A stretch of 64,000 nt of DNA from Casuarina equisetifolia (GCA_028551475.1 CM052361.1:17983274-18047273); one strand, 5' to 3'; numbered from the stretch's first letter, positions 48,542-61,591 are shown. Notes: generated by a model not told the origin, from the sequence alone. A program made the numbers and translations.

Positions 48542-49870
48542 TTCAGCTAACGCCTCAATTCTGGCCCCCTCAACCACCGATTCTGAAACCCTCAATTCCT
48601 CCACTGTCCTAACCCTTTCTCTTTCTCCTACACCCTCGCCGACGATCCCTTCCCCCACCTCGTTCAACCGATTCGATGGGTCGAATTAGATCTTATGGTA
48701 GACATGTCTCATGCCCTTCCTCGTCTCTTGGAAACTCCTCCCGATTTTGGATGGATCCGAGCCCGCACCCCCCAAAACCTTAATCTCCCCGAGCAGCGCC
48801 ACCACCCTAAACCCTAATTTCATCGCTGGCTCAGCCGCGATCAAGCCACTCTTAGCTAGCTTATGGCCACCTCCATGAACACGGTCATCACATAGCTCAC
48901 GGACATGATGACTTCGGCGGAGGCCTGGTCCTTTATGAAGTGCACGTAGATCGTGCAGTCCTCCACACACTCTACCACGATCTAGATGCAACTTCAATCA
49001 ATCACGAAAGGTACTTGCTCGGTGACGAAATTCCTCTCATAGGTGAAGGATCTCCTTGATCAACTTGGTGTGGTTAGCGGCAAACTCTCTGAAGACGACT
49101 ACCGTGCATAACTCTTTAGAGGCCTCAGTGACAATTTCAATGACCTCGCGACCTCCATCGCCACTATCGAGTCGGCCACCGATCTATTCAGCAGGGAGGC
49201 ATTCCACGGCCTCTTCCTCGCCTATGAAGGCCGCTGTGATTAGAGTCGCAGCTCTGCCATGACAGCGACTGCCGCATTCGCCTCTACCTGAATAGGTCTT
49301 AGGGCGGTTACTCAGGCCCGCCTCGCTCTGGATCCAACTTCGGAAGCCCCTACATGGGCCAGCTCGAGGGTCAGTTCGCAAGCCATCTTACAGGTCCGCA
49401 TGCCAACCAGCTTGCAGGCTAACCTATGAGTCATCTCGCGGGCCAGCACGCAAGTCATCTCGCAGGCCATCTCATGGGACAACTCGCGAGTCATCTTGCA
49501 AGCCAGCCCACAAGCTCCTACACAGCCCAAAATGCATGAGACGACCTTTTGCCCCTCCCGTAGGCCCAAAATTGGCTAAATAGGCCCAACAATCGTGGAC
49601 CTCATCGTGGCCGCCCCTATTGCCACCTTTACCGTAAACTTGGCCACTTTGTTACCAATTGTTGCGAACATTTTAACCCGGCCTTTATGCCCCCCTCCCA
49701 AGGCCCAAATTCTCGTTTTTCCCCCCAAGCCCATTATGCCTATAATTCCCCCCATACACATACCCCCCCCTCCCAACTTCCCTTATAACCCCAAGCCAAT
49801 TATACTACACTTCCTCCTCTTGTCTCTCATTATTACCCACCCAATCCCCCCCCGTCTTCCCTTGACCTAG
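48535..49870 (+). pseudogene. decayed copia gag region
   Basis: The first frame after the primer site gives MVSLEPSANAS and a Ser/Thr/Pro-rich start leading to a FNRFDG segment, then many stops. Later pieces are Gly/Gln/His-rich, as in the linker of some copia gags. No zinc knuckle was confirmed. Frames change repeatedly, and long C runs (about 49690-49770 and 49846-49852) suggest slippage. Assigned by position between primer site and pol. Confidence 0.6.
49370..49520 (+). repeat. degenerate minisatellite in the old gag
   Basis: A repeating word of about 12-18 bp, variants of catctcgcaggccag. Read in frame it gives recurring ASHLAGH / GQLASH-like peptides. It probably arose by slippage within the gag linker. 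Confidence 0.6.
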
Positions 49871-49899
49871 CATCCTAGCACCCAGATTCTGGTGTCTCC

Positions 49900-52800
49900 C
49901 AACACATCACCGACTCCACTTCCGCTTTCCAATGTTGCTCCATATTTCGGTTCCTAGCAGCTCACTGTGGGCGATAGTGTTTCCCTCCCCATCACCCATA
50001 CAGGTACTCTTCGCACTCCTTCCTTTCAACTTAAAATGTCTTAGTTGTTCATTCCATTACCAAAAATCTTTTATCTGTCTCTCAATTTTCTATTGATAAC
50101 AATTGTTACTTTCTATTTTCTACCTCTCATTTTTGGGCTCTTTCTTGTCATACGGGGTAGATCATCCTCCACGGCACCCTTGATCATGGTCTCTATCGCG
50201 TCTCCTCCCTTGGCGCCTCGAGTCTTCCTCATGCCTTCACAGCCGCTCGATCCAGTCCTCTTCTCTTGTGGCATCATCGCCTTGGTCACCCATCATCTGA
50301 CATCCTTATTCGTCTTTTGCAGTCCACTAATACTAGTTTTGTGTCGTCCTTGTTTCCCCCTTGTACGACATGTGCTCTTAGTAAGGCCCATCGCCACTAC
50401 CACCCCCCATCCGAGTCTAGGTCTACTGCCCCTTTTCAGTTAGTCCATTTTGATATTTGGGGCCCGTCTCTTGTAGTGTCTTTGAACGACAATAAATACT
50501 ATGTTTGCTTCACTGATGATTTTTCTCAATTTTCATGGCTTTATCACTTTTCTTCTCGCTCTCAATTTCTAAATATTTTTATGATTTTTCACAAATATGT
50601 CGATACCCAACTTCTCTACAAGTTACAGGCTATACAATGTGATGGTGCTCTCGAATTTTTGTCTATTACCTTTCGATCTTACCTCCAACAGCATGGCATT
50701 CATTAGTATCTTGTCCTTACTCTCCTTTTCAAAACAAGGTGGTTGAACGCAAACATCGCCACATCGTGGAGACTGGTCTTGTCCTCCTCACTCAGGCTGT
50801 AGTCCCCTCTCATTTCTGGGATTTTTCTTTTGACACTATCGTCTCCTTGATCAATCACCTTTCCATTGCGGTTCTTGGACATCTCTCCCTATGGCAAGTG
50901 TTGTTTCACCATCCTCCTGATCTCTCTCACTTACGTGTGTTTGGTTGTGCAGTGTTCCCTTATCTCCAACCTTATGCTCCACACAAGCTAACTCCGCGCT
51001 CCCAAGCATGCATCTTTTTAGGATATCCACTTGGTTATCGTGGTTACCACTACTACTGCACTGTCACCCAGAAATGCTTTACTGTTGTTGATGCTGTTTT
51101 TCATGAAGATGTCTTCCCCTATCACACTGCCACTCCCCACCCACCTTTACCACTAGTCTCTCCTCAATTATCCCCCTCACCTTTTATCCTTTACCTTACT
51201 ATTCCCCCCCCATCGACGTTTTCTTCCAACCCATCTTTGACCTCCTCAGACCCCACTGGTCCTGAGACTTCTCCAACTCCTCTGCCATCCGCTAGACTAT
51301 CTCCTAACCTTCCACCCCCTCCTCTCTCTTGTTCTGTGACTCGTCTACAAGATGGTACCATATTCCACCGCACTATTACCTGTGACCACACTTATGCATT
51401 TGCTGCTACCTTCACTTCCCATCCCCCTGAATCCACCTACTTCTCTCAGGCAATTCGGGATACTCACTAGCGTGAGGCTATGGATGCTGAATATACTACT
51501 TTGATTCGCAATGGTACCTGGTCTCTCGTTCTTCTCCCGCATGGTGCTCGTCCTATTGGCTGCAAGTGGGTCTACAAGGTCAAACTCAAGGCAAATGGCT
51601 CTCTTGAATGCTACAAGGCTCGCCTTGTCACAAAGGGTTTTCACCAACAAGAAGGTATTGACTTCACTGAGACATTCAGTCCCGTTGCCAAACCCGTAAC
51701 CGTTCACACGGTCATCTCCCTTGCTTATTCTTGTGGCTGGCCCATTCACTAATTGGATATCTCTAATGCCTTTCTTCACGGTTATCTGTCTGAGGTGGTC
51801 TACATGGTTCAGCCCCATGGTTTTATGGATTCTACTTGCCCTTCTCATGTCTGTTGCCTCCATTGCTCCTTATATGGCTTGAAGCAGGCTCCCCGGGCTT
51901 GGTATCATCGACTTAGTATATTTTTGATGTCCCTAGGTTTCATCATCTCTGCTGCGAACACCTCCCTGTTCACTCTCCATACACCTTACTATAGTTTGAT
52001 TCTCCTTGTGTATGTGGATGATATTGTCCCTATCAGCTCTCCACAGGCACCCTTCTCTCGACTCCTTTAGGTTCTTCAAACCGAGTTTGCGCTCAAGGAT
52101 CTTGGTCCTCTTCACTACTTCCTTGGTGTTGAGGTCCAACCTACCTCCACTGGTCTTATCCTACATCAAGGCAAATTCACTAAAGACATTCTATCTAGTG
52201 CCAAGATGGTTAATGCTAAAGCTGTCTCCACTCATTATATTATGGATGAGCCTCTTTCAATCTAGACTAGTGAACCCTTTGAAGACTCTGTCCTTTACCG
52301 CAACATTGTTGGTGCCCTCTAGTAGAATCACTCTCACCCACCCTAATATTGCTTACGCGATCAACACTGCCTGTTAGTTTCTTCATTAACCTACCATTAC
52401 TCATTGGCAATCTGTCGAGCATATCCTACGCTATCTTACTGCTACTCCTCGACTTGGTCTGCTTCTCACCCGTAACCCATCCACTGAACTTCATGCCTTC
52501 TTTGATGCTGGCTGGGTAGGCGACCGTGATGATAGACATTCTGTTGGAGGCTTTTGTATCTTCCTTGGTCGTAATCTTATCTCCTGGAGTTCTCGAAAAC
52601 AACACACTATTGCTCGATCTAACACTAAAGCTAAGTATAAGTCCCTGGCTGACACCATTGTTGAACTTATGTGGATTGAATACCTACATCATGATCTTCG
52701 TGCTCTCCCTCTGATCCCTCCGATTTTTTGGTGTGACAATCTCTTCGCTCTCTACCTAACGGCCAATTCGGTCTTTCATGTTCCCACCAAACACATTGAG

Positions 52801-52935
52801 ATTGACTTCCACTTTGTTCGAGAACGCCTTGCTCGCAGTCAACTCTATCTCCAGTTCCTTTCTACTGTTGATCAACCGGCGGATATCTTCACTAAAGGTC
52901 TCTCTTCTGCTCACTTCCACACTCTTCAGTCCAAG
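49900..52935 (+). pseudogene. decayed copia pol (integrase, reverse transcriptase, RNase H)
   Basis: Ordered pol remnants separated by stops and shifts. Integrase finger: WHHRLGHPSSDIL and CTTCALSKAHR (50266-50400), then HFDIWGPS and VERKHRHIVE (50739). Reverse transcriptase: WVYKVKLKANGS, KGFHQQEGIDFTETFSPVAKP (51480-51752, stop), DISNAFLHGYLSE, YGLKQAPRAW and VYVDDI (51753-52070). RNase H: FLGRNLISWSSRKQ, ending QPADIFTKGLSSAHFHTLQSK at 52935, where the solo LTR interrupts it. In-frame stops lie near 50705, 51471 and 51750, with more after 52070. The frame's continuation resumes at 54206. It cannot encode working proteins. Confidence 0.88.
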
Positions 52936-54200
52936 TGATAACTCTATTTTTATAAAGTTATTTTACCTATTTTAGGTAATAAATAACTTTAATAATTGTG
53001 AGAAAACATTTGAACTCCTCTTTATTTACCTAAATTTATCTTGTTTATGTAGCACAAGGAGGCAAGGAGAAAATGGATGAACATGGAGAGCCTGATGCTT
53101 ATTGTGTGGCAAAATTGTAATATCAAGATCAAGAGAGTCAAGATGGGCTTAGGCTTTGAATGATTGTTATTAGATTTTATTGTTATTGGGTTTTCTAAAT
53201 AATTAGAAAACCTAATCATATTAGGAGTTCAAAGCCTAATTAAATTAGGAGTTCAAAACCTAATTAAATTAAGAGTTCAAAACCTAATTATTTTAGATCT
53301 CTAAAACCCAATTCTACTAGGATAAGAGTAGGTCTAAACCTAAACCCTATTTAAGAGAAGAGAAAAGGCAAAAGAAGGGGGAGGAGGAAATTGAGCACAA
53401 TTCAAGAAAGAGGCCAAGAATTCAAAATTTTCTTAAAGAGAAAACAAAAAGGATGACAGACTTCTTGTTTTTGGATTCAAGATGCCTTCTTTATTTCTTA
53501 TTATTATACTTCCTCATTATTTTTTTATGTTTTAGTTTATTTTTGTTAGAGCTACGATGTAACCTAATTATGATGGTATGAATCTTATGATTATTATATT
53601 TTACAAGATATTTTGTTCATGTGAAGTTATATATTACTGTGTTTAATGCTTTTAAGTGATTAGCTACCACTTGAATGATCTGATTTGCATGTTTGAGACC
53701 AACAGGAGATGATATGCAATTGCTTCTTGTAATGTGTAACCATAAATTAAATATGGATAGACATATACCATATTATTTGTGTGGCTTTTGGTGTAAACTG
53801 GGAATGTTCATAGATCTTAATGCATTTGGTTTGTTTCAATTCACATATAGAGATATAGTGAGTTAATGAACTAAGTAGGTTTGCTATACCTAGACATAAG
53901 ATAGTAAATAAATTAAGAGATTCCGCCATCACATAGATATTATCCTTCTTGCAAGCATAAATAATCAATATTAATATCTAGTAATTATGGTGAAATCATA
54001 TGCTCTAACATATTTCTTGTATTTAGTTTTCTTAGATTTATTTAGTTAATCTAGCATTTATCAATTTGATTTGCTAGATAAATTTTAGAACTATTAGTAA
54101 TTAATTGATTTAGTAATCACTAATATCTGTGGGACGATATCTTTCTTATCATTATATTACTTGTTCGACATGTTTACTTGCAATTAGATTTCACCGAACA
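52936..54200. mobile_element. nested solo LTR (1265 bp) inside the older copia element
   Basis: The insert starts TGATAACTC and ends CCGAACA, so it has TG...CA ends. It is flanked by a perfect 5-bp duplication CCAAG (52931-52935 and 54201-54205). No coding frame of note lies within it. A single LTR with target duplication and no interior is the normal product of recombination between the two LTRs of a retrotransposon. The end sequences look like those of Ty3/gypsy LTRs, but this family assignment is only an impression. It splits the last codons of the host element's pol from the purine tract. Confidence 0.85.
53221..53292. repeat. three 24-bp tandem repeats in the solo LTR
   Basis: Units at 53221, 53245 and 53269, each a variant of ttaggagttcaaaacctaat. 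Confidence 0.85.
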
Positions 54201-54241
54201 CCAAGCTTCAGGTTCATTTTGCCCCTTCAGCTTGTGGGGCA

Positions 54242-54661
54242 TGTTAGACAAGTTGAGTGCCACCTCCCTACCAGCACGTGTACAACACACGTATGCCACG
54301 TCAGCACCACATTAGCAGGTACGACCCAATGGAGATCTGTGACCCGCTCTAGGATCCGACCTCCATTGTGAGATGACCCGGTTCATCCGCGATGCCTCTG
54401 CGTAACCCTAGCTGCCACAGATCTTCCCTTCTGGCGATTCTTTCCTTATTTGCTTTGTAAATCATTGTAATTGATTTTCTTTCCTAATTTCATTTATTGT
54501 TTCTTGTCCATATATTGTAATTATTATTCACATGATCAATTGAATTAGAAAATCACATTGAAGCAAACCTAGGGTTTCTGTTCTTCATTGTTCTTCCCTA
54601 ATTTCTGAAAAATTCTGGCCACTCTCTCCTTTGTTCATCTAGCCAGTTTAGGATTTTAACA
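54242..54661 (+). repeat. 3' LTR of the older copia element
   Basis: 420 bp, TGTTAGAC...TTTTAACA, partner of 48080-48525. It is followed by the GATTG target duplication. Confidence 0.92.
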
Positions 54662-54666
54662 GATTG

Positions 54667-57600
54667 CCTCTTAATGATTTTAACCCAAACAATAGAAAGT
54701 GGTAAAGTAGCATTGGTAGGCTCACTGCTCACCCCACATGTGGGAATAATAGTCACAATTTATCAAATTAAGTCTTAATTTATCTCTAATATCATTTATT
54801 ATAAACTTAGGTTTCATCCCAAAAAGTTAACTCAACAAAAGGAGTATAAAAGTTTCCTTATATGATTAAATCGTCGTATTTGCTCTTTTGATGTGGAAAA
54901 AGCCCATGACATTCTTCTTATATAAATCCATGTCATTCTCAAGATGGATGAGGTTCACCACTTACCCACATTAAGGGATGGCAATTGCAAGCCATTAGGT
55001 AGAATTATTATTCTCTAATACTGCTCATCATCTTGCTCACCTTCCCAATATTATTAGCTCACACCAATAACTTAGTATAAAATATAATGAAACTAAAGCA
55101 TAATTAGATGAAAGGTTGAAGTACAATAGTACAATCGCAAGTGATGAAAACCCGCGGCATAATACCCTGGTATTCACAATACAATACCAACGTTCTACAA
55201 GAGTGACTTATATTCACTTGAGCGTCACACATTGGGCTACAAGAATGTACAAAATTGAGCCGAGCTAAAATCAGATACATAAAGCTCATTTCACCTGTCA
55301 TTCTAATATTCTAATAGATTAATAACCAATAACCAACAAGCATACAAGTCTCGAAAATGTAAATAATACAATAATGGAGCGCAAATAGAGACCTTGATAG
55401 GAACCTCTAAAACCCTAAACTTAGGGTTTTGTAAATACCACAAAGTATAGTCTGTAAGTTTTGAATTTATAATAATAATAATAAGCTTTCAGATACTTGG
55501 GTTTCCTTCTAAGAACAACCAACGAAGGATTTAGAGCATGAGATCAAGATTTTCTTTTCTGTATGTAGGAGTATTGTGCCTACTTCCATATCCTTGCTTC
55601 TTCTTATAGATTTAGCTTCTCAACTGACCCCCAATCACATCTTTCCCTTTAATGGCTAGATTTCTAGCCGCTGTCTCAACAGGGGAATGAATTGAGACCA
55701 AAAAGGAGGATCGAGCAGGGTTTTCAGTAGAACAATGGAGGATTTGGGGCTTCCCTTCTCTCCTTAGCCTATGTCATGATTCTGAGGCCCAATCTTAGGT
55801 TGTAGATTATGGTCGTTGAGCCTTGAATATGGACAGTGACTACAAGCTTGGCTTTGTCGTGGGTCGTGAACTAGATTGTGGCTACCGGATTCGATGCCTG
55901 TTGCAGGTGGCGAAACGGGTCTTGGGTAGTGGGAAGTTCTGATGATTTATGTGGATCATGGGCTACCAAGCTGGATTTTCTAGCCTTCTTGTGGCAAGCA
56001 TTTCAATTTAAGGTCTCATGATCTGCCCATTAATAAATCAACGCTCAATTGATATTTTCAACATTAAGAACTTGAAAATGATTCTAGTTTTAAGTTTAAT
56101 CATAAAAAAATTATATTATCAGGATAGACAGTCAAGAAATGAAAATACGTGCATATCTTAATAAGGAACCTTAATAATAAAGGAGAAATAAAAAGCCTTC
56201 AAATACGTATATTATTTGAGCAAAAGAAAAAATAATTATGTATGTCTTAGGGAATTTTTAATATTTTTTAAGATATGAAACTTTGCATTTTTATAAACTC
56301 AGGATACGAGAGAGAGGATCAGCAGCTATAGTAATATTGTTATTAATTTCTGAATAGAGGATGTTGATAATAAAACATATTGTTTTCATGGATTATACAA
56401 GAAAGAAAGAAAGAAAGATATAATATAAACCATAGTTTTTATTTAGTCTAGGTATATGACACAACTATTTGAGTTTTAGTTTATGTCTCACTATCACCAT
56501 ATTGAATTATTGAAATGCCGGATTGTTAGCTACCAAAAAGAAAATAAATCAAATTAATACATAGGGCCTACAACATTGGTCCCTCTACAAAACACCAACT
56601 CCAAAATATTTATTTAACAAAAAAAGAAACTCCTCAATATAAAGCATGTTGATGAATTGAAACTTTTAACTATAAATTTCTTTGGTGGAAGTCTGACATT
56701 CAGTCTTTAGTTCAAAAATTTACAGCCTATAAAAGGTTTTCAAATTATTGATATCGATGTGTATGATTGTGGCTTAAAAGATATTCAATAGGGAAAACGA
56801 AACTAGATGCAAAAATTAGGTTAGGCGGCGCTTTATGACCAAGTATTTTCGTCCTTTTATTTTTTAAGTTTGGGCCAACCTGAGATCAGAAGATAGTCTG
56901 CACATGATGGACTATAGAATTAATTCGTACCCACGTGGAAAGCATTGATTACTGGGGAATATATATAGAGTATATATACTATTGCATTAAGTTAAGAAAG
57001 TATAAAGAAAAGGTTTCACTCCTTTTGTTCTTTAACACTTTTTTTCATAAAAGTTGGCACCAAATGCATCGAGTATATGTCCACCATTTACAAGAGAACA
57101 GTACTTTAAGGAAAATAAAAATAAAAATTTAACGCACAAATGGTTAAACTGCGCCGTGTTGATTATGCCAAGGGGAATAAATATATCTAGTAAGATGTTA
57201 TGAAAGCTACTATTATCATTATGGTATAATGTGAGACTTACGCTTATGCAACTTTTCCCCATGACCTTTCTTTTTTTATTGTAACAAAAAGTTAATAGAA
57301 AAAATGATTTTCTTGATTGAAGGCCACAGTCCTATCTATTTTTGTCATTTATATGAACAAGATATAGAGTCTTATATTAAAATTAACTTTTGAGTTTGAC
57401 ATTTGGTTTTTTTAACTTGGTATCAAAACTCAAATTAAAAATATTTAATCTTGTATAAACTTGAGCAAATGATACTTAATATGTGAGAAAATATTTGCAA
57501 GACAATAACCTCAAAAGATAATATTACTAGAAGTCAACAATTGTTTGTCGTAAATAAAAGTAAGTGTTACTTGAGATTTTTTAATTTTAGGTTTGACATC

Positions 57601-58479
57601 AAATATTTGTATGAGTATTTATTTTTTAAAAAAAAATACTACTAAATGATTGACCTAAATAATTTGAGATTCGAGGAAAAGAGTCCATTGATTTTATTCT
57701 CAAGCTCAAAACCTTACGCTACTACTTATGGGGACATGTCATAATGTTGTATCGTTACAAAATCAAAATCAAAATCAAATCATTATAGGCCATTGGTTAT
57801 TTCTGTTTACCTATTCGGAGCAAGAATTTGCGTAGTTCTGATGAGTGAATTCCAAGCTACACGACTGAAAAACTCAAATAAGAATTTCATACCACTTTCC
57901 AAATAAATCAAAGGCACTCAACGCTCAACAGGTAGCTAGCTTTTCATTTAAGCAATGGGCAAAATTCCCAAATCAACTTTGTCCTCCGGATGCTTGAAGG
58001 CCTGGCAATATCAGTAGCACCCATTCACTAAAATATTGTCACCACGTGTTCATCCATGACATTCTTTACTACTTTTTTCTGTCCCGCATTCACCCTTTGA
58101 AAAAACTACGTTATATCTAAATTAATTTTTCTTTGAGCCATATGTTTAGTATAATTTGAATTTAATAATTTTTTGTGGACTTTCTCCAAGGCCTTTCATT
58201 TGTACTTTAAAGTATATGTGTCCCATCTGACAGACAGTGAATCGAACCAACGGTAGAAACACTGAGTGGGTCTGGATTCTTACAGTGTATCCTTACGCGT
58301 TCGTTGTCCATCTAATCCTTCTACTTTGGAGGCGAAAAACTTGGAAAAAATTAAAAATTAGTCAGAATTTACCATTTTACGGCGCTACCGGCCACCAAAT
58401 ATGGTGGCCACTACTTTACCTGATCTGTCAGATTCGCCAACCGTTGTTTATTAAATAAAAGCACAAGCCCAACAGTTCC
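54667..58479. other. intergenic region, no supported gene
   Basis: Mostly AT-rich. 55500-56000 is less AT-rich but has no convincing frame. Simple repeats include (AAT)n at 55469-55484 and (GAAA)n at 56401-56417. A pair of telo-box words in opposite orientation lies at 55410-55429. About 58200-58479 should contain the FLA gene promoter, where ttattaaataaaag at about 58447-58460 is a weak TATA candidate. Confidence 0.45.
55410..55429. repeat. inverted pair of telo-box motifs
   Basis: AAACCCTAA at 55410-55418 and its reverse complement TTAGGGTTT at 55421-55429, two bases apart. Telo boxes are known plant promoter elements, but no gene start is near, so a role is unproven. Confidence 0.6.
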
Positions 58480-58593
58480 ATGGTAGAAGTTGACACCGCT
58501 TGGGAAAAGAAAGACTGGACTTTGAAGCGAATAAAGCTCTGCGTTAAATTCATTTCCTCTTCACTACACCACTCCATTCATTACTCTGCGACC

Positions 58594-61330
58594 ATGGCTC
58601 TCTCTCCCAGGCTCGTCTTCTTCCTCCTCTTCTTCTTCTTCCTCGCTTCTTTCGATCTTGATATCGTCCATGCATCACAAGATGAGAACCCAAACCGCTC
58701 TCAAATCAACTCCAACTCTGTCCTCGTCGCGCTCCTCGACTCCCACTACACCGAGCTCGCCGAGCTCGTCGAGAAGGCCCTCTTGCTGCCGACCCTCGAG
58801 GACTTGGTGGGTCAGCATAATATCACCATCTTCGCCCCTATCAACCAGGCCCTGGAGCGGGACCTCGACCCCGAGTTCAAGCTCTTCCTCCTCGAACCCC
58901 GGAACCTCAGGTCCTTGCAGACTCTCCTGTTGTCCCACATTGTCCCCAAACGCATTGGGTTCGACCAGTGGCCAGGTTTAGCCTCTGAGTCCGCACATGA
59001 TTCCCTCGCTCACAACCAAGTCGAGCTGAAAAGCCAGGGTTCGGGAGAGAAGTTTGTAGGTTCCGCGAAGGTGACGCAACCGCACGCCGTGAACCGTCCA
59101 GATGGGTTGATCCACGGCATAGAGCGGCTACTGGTCCCTGCTTCCGTACAGCAAGACTTCAACAATCGCCGGAGCCTCCGAGCGATTTCGGCCGTCAAAC
59201 CAGAGGGTGCCCCGGAAATCGACCCCAGAACGAACCGGTTGAAGAAACCGGCCCCGCCGAGCAAACCCGGTTCCCCGCCAGTTCTCCCAATATACGACGC
59301 CATGGCACCGGGTCCGTCCTTGGCTCCTGCTCCGGCACCGGGACCCGGCGGGCCACACCACCACTTCAACGGAATGAGGCAAGTCAAGGACTTCATCCAC
59401 ACCCTTATACTGTACGGTGGGTACAACGAAATAGCCGATATGTTGGTGAACCTCACAGGCCTAGCAACGGAAATGGGAAGGCTCGTTTCGGAGGGCTACG
59501 TGCTAACCGTTTTGGCTCCGAACGACGAGGCCATGGCCAAGCTGACGACAGACCAGCTGATCGAACCGGGGGCGCCGGAGCAAATACTCTATTATCATAT
59601 CGTACCGGAGTATCAGACAGAGGAAAGCATGTACAACGCGGTTCGCCGGTTCGGAAAGATAAAGTACGATACTCTTCGGTTGCCGCACCAGGTGGTGGCT
59701 CAGGAGTCAGATGGGTCGGTGAAGTTCGGGCAGGGAGAGGGGTCGGCGTACCTGTTCGATCCCGATATTTACACTGATGGGAGGATTTCGGTGCAAGGGA
59801 TTGACGGGGTTCTGTTTCCGGTTCAGGAAAACAAAGCAGAAGATACCAAATCTATTTCGCGGGTCAAGGTTGCAGCCAAACCCAGGCGAGGTATGTTCAC
59901 AAATTTTTCCCTTTTTTATTTAAATTTTTTTTAGGTAGAATTCATTTTTCTTTTTCCTTTTCTTTTTGAGGAAACAACATGCATTAGTGCAAGTTGTCCG
60001 CGGATTTCTGTCGGCGGTCAGTGTCGGTCATACAGCATGGTTGGTCTTATTTGGAACTTAGTGTCGTTTATGCCCAATTGGCCCAGCTTACCTTTGTCGC
60101 ATGGGGTTAGGTTGGTTCTGAAATGCTCAAAGTGCTGAGGGTATCAGTTGTTCTTTTTGCATCAAACAAGCTAAAAAGCCAACCCAGTACCTTTTGATGC
60201 TGGTCTTTAAGAAAAACAGGATGGGTATTTCGGAGTTGTCATGGATTTTTGCTATGCTTTTCTTGATTCTCAAGCAAATTATACGCATGATAAAAGTCTA
60301 AGTTGAAAACCCATAAATTTGTTAATCATGATTAATACATCTCAACTCCTATGGTCATTGTTTATTTGGGAAGGTTTGGTAAGCTCTTGCTTTCTTATTA
60401 GTTAATACTCCGCAGTTATTGTTCATTGTCATTATTGCTATATATGCTATTGACCTTGGAACAATGAGATAAGCATCAGTTGCTTCCCTTCCAATTAAAC
60501 TATCAGAAGCTTCTTTCCGGCTGCAATTCGACAGATCAGCTGTCATGTAGAAAAGAAATGGTTTAGGGGGTTTGAAGAGCTTTCCATGAGCCACTTGGAT
60601 AGATTGGTTGTGTTTAGAACATAAGACTGCTCGAATAGTATTGTTAGCTATAATTAATAAAATTAGAACAACATGTTTTTGGAATCTTAAGTAACTCCTA
60701 GTCCAAAACCAACAACTGCATGCATGTTTTTTTAATCTATCTTTCTTATAAATTAAGTTCCTTCCTGCATAAAATACTCCTTCAGCATGATTTGTTTATG
60801 TATCCCTTTCTAATCACAATTTGACCATTATTATTGCCCAATTGGAGATTCCAAATCAAATCAAGACCACTGAGTCAGGATTGCACTTGTCCCAGTCCTT
60901 AGATATCAAGATCTTCCTTTACAAGATCCTGCTTTCTCGTTTCTAGCTGTCAGAACTGCATCCGATCTCACATATTCCCCCAACGCAGCCTCAGGGAGGA
61001 ATCATATGCCATGAAGTCTGCTCCATCCATCTTCATGAATTAAATGCTTCTAATTTTCAATTACATACTTCGATCTCACACCTTCTGATAGGCCTGACGA
61101 TTATTCATTTATGAGATTTTTTTAAGTACCTGTTCATTGGTGGAGAGTTGCTTTCATGAACCAAAGGAAGTTCACAAGTTGCTTTCTTTAGGTGTTTTCA
61201 TTTTTAATGTAAAAGATACGGGTGCGTTTATAATTCAATATCCATAATGTCCACAGGAAAGTTGCTGGAAGTAGCATGTCGGATGCTTGGGGCCTTTGGA
61301 CAAGATTCTCATTTCGTCACCTGTCAGTGA
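58594..61330 (+). CDS. FLA17: fasciclin-like arabinogalactan protein, FLA15-18 group (2 exons, 456 aa)
   Basis: Secreted cell-wall/plasma-membrane glycoprotein thought to act in adhesion and wall organisation. Exons 58594-59890 and 61257-61330, GT-AG, 1371 nt. Residues 1-27 form a signal peptide (RLVFFLLFFFFLASF ... VHA). The first FAS1 domain covers about 38-185, with NITIFAPINQAL (N-glycosylation site at Asn76) and GLIHGIERLLVP. A Pro-rich linker with AP/PGP motifs, the likely arabinogalactan site, covers about 217-254 (PSLAPAPAPGPGG). The second FAS1 domain covers about 262-410 (VLTVLAPNDEAM, YYHIVP, GIDGVLFPV). The tail ends in exon 2 at FVTCQ. There is no C-terminal hydrophobic segment for a GPI anchor, which matches the FLA15-18 group. 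An in-frame ATG at 58480 would add 38 polar residues ahead of the signal peptide, so 58594 is preferred. The exact orthologue within 15-18 is uncertain. Confidence 0.95.
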
Positions 61331-61591
61331 CAGAAACAAGAAATACCATATCCCACACGTCAAGAAGACATTTTAAAGAGGAAAAAGGTAAAACTCTTGT
61401 TTCGAAGCTCCATTCGTGGGCATTCACGAAATGCTAATCTATAATTAGATTTGTTTGATCTTCCTTAGCATGGATAAAAGAAGACCCATTTGAACTTTCA
61501 TGGCATGTCAAATTTTGATTATAGTTGGACTGTAGGTTGATTTGGACGATTGTGACTTCAAATTAGGACAATCAGGGGGGCCGGCTTTTGG

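Larger units (their letters stand above)
48080..54661 (+). mobile_element. older degenerate Ty1/copia element with nested solo LTR
   Basis: LTRs at 48080-48525 (446 bp) and 54242-54661 (420 bp) begin TGTTAGAC and end TTTTAACA. A perfect 5-bp target duplication GATTG stands at 48075-48079 and 54662-54666. The initiator-Met-type primer site follows the 5' LTR. The purine tract before the 3' LTR is GTGGGGCA. The interior carries gag and pol remnants in broken frames. The LTRs differ by roughly a tenth of positions, many of them C-to-T or G-to-A at former CG sites, so it is much older than its neighbour. A separate LTR inserted at 52936 adds 1265 bp plus a duplication. Confidence 0.93.

Noticed and set aside
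51191..51863. minus-strand ORFs over the older copia pol
   Set aside because: Antisense of recognised integrase and reverse-transcriptase remnants.
58658..59688. minus- and plus-strand ORFs of 61-148 codons inside the FLA exon
   Set aside because: They lie in alternative frames of a GC-rich, codon-biased exon and have no domain of their own.
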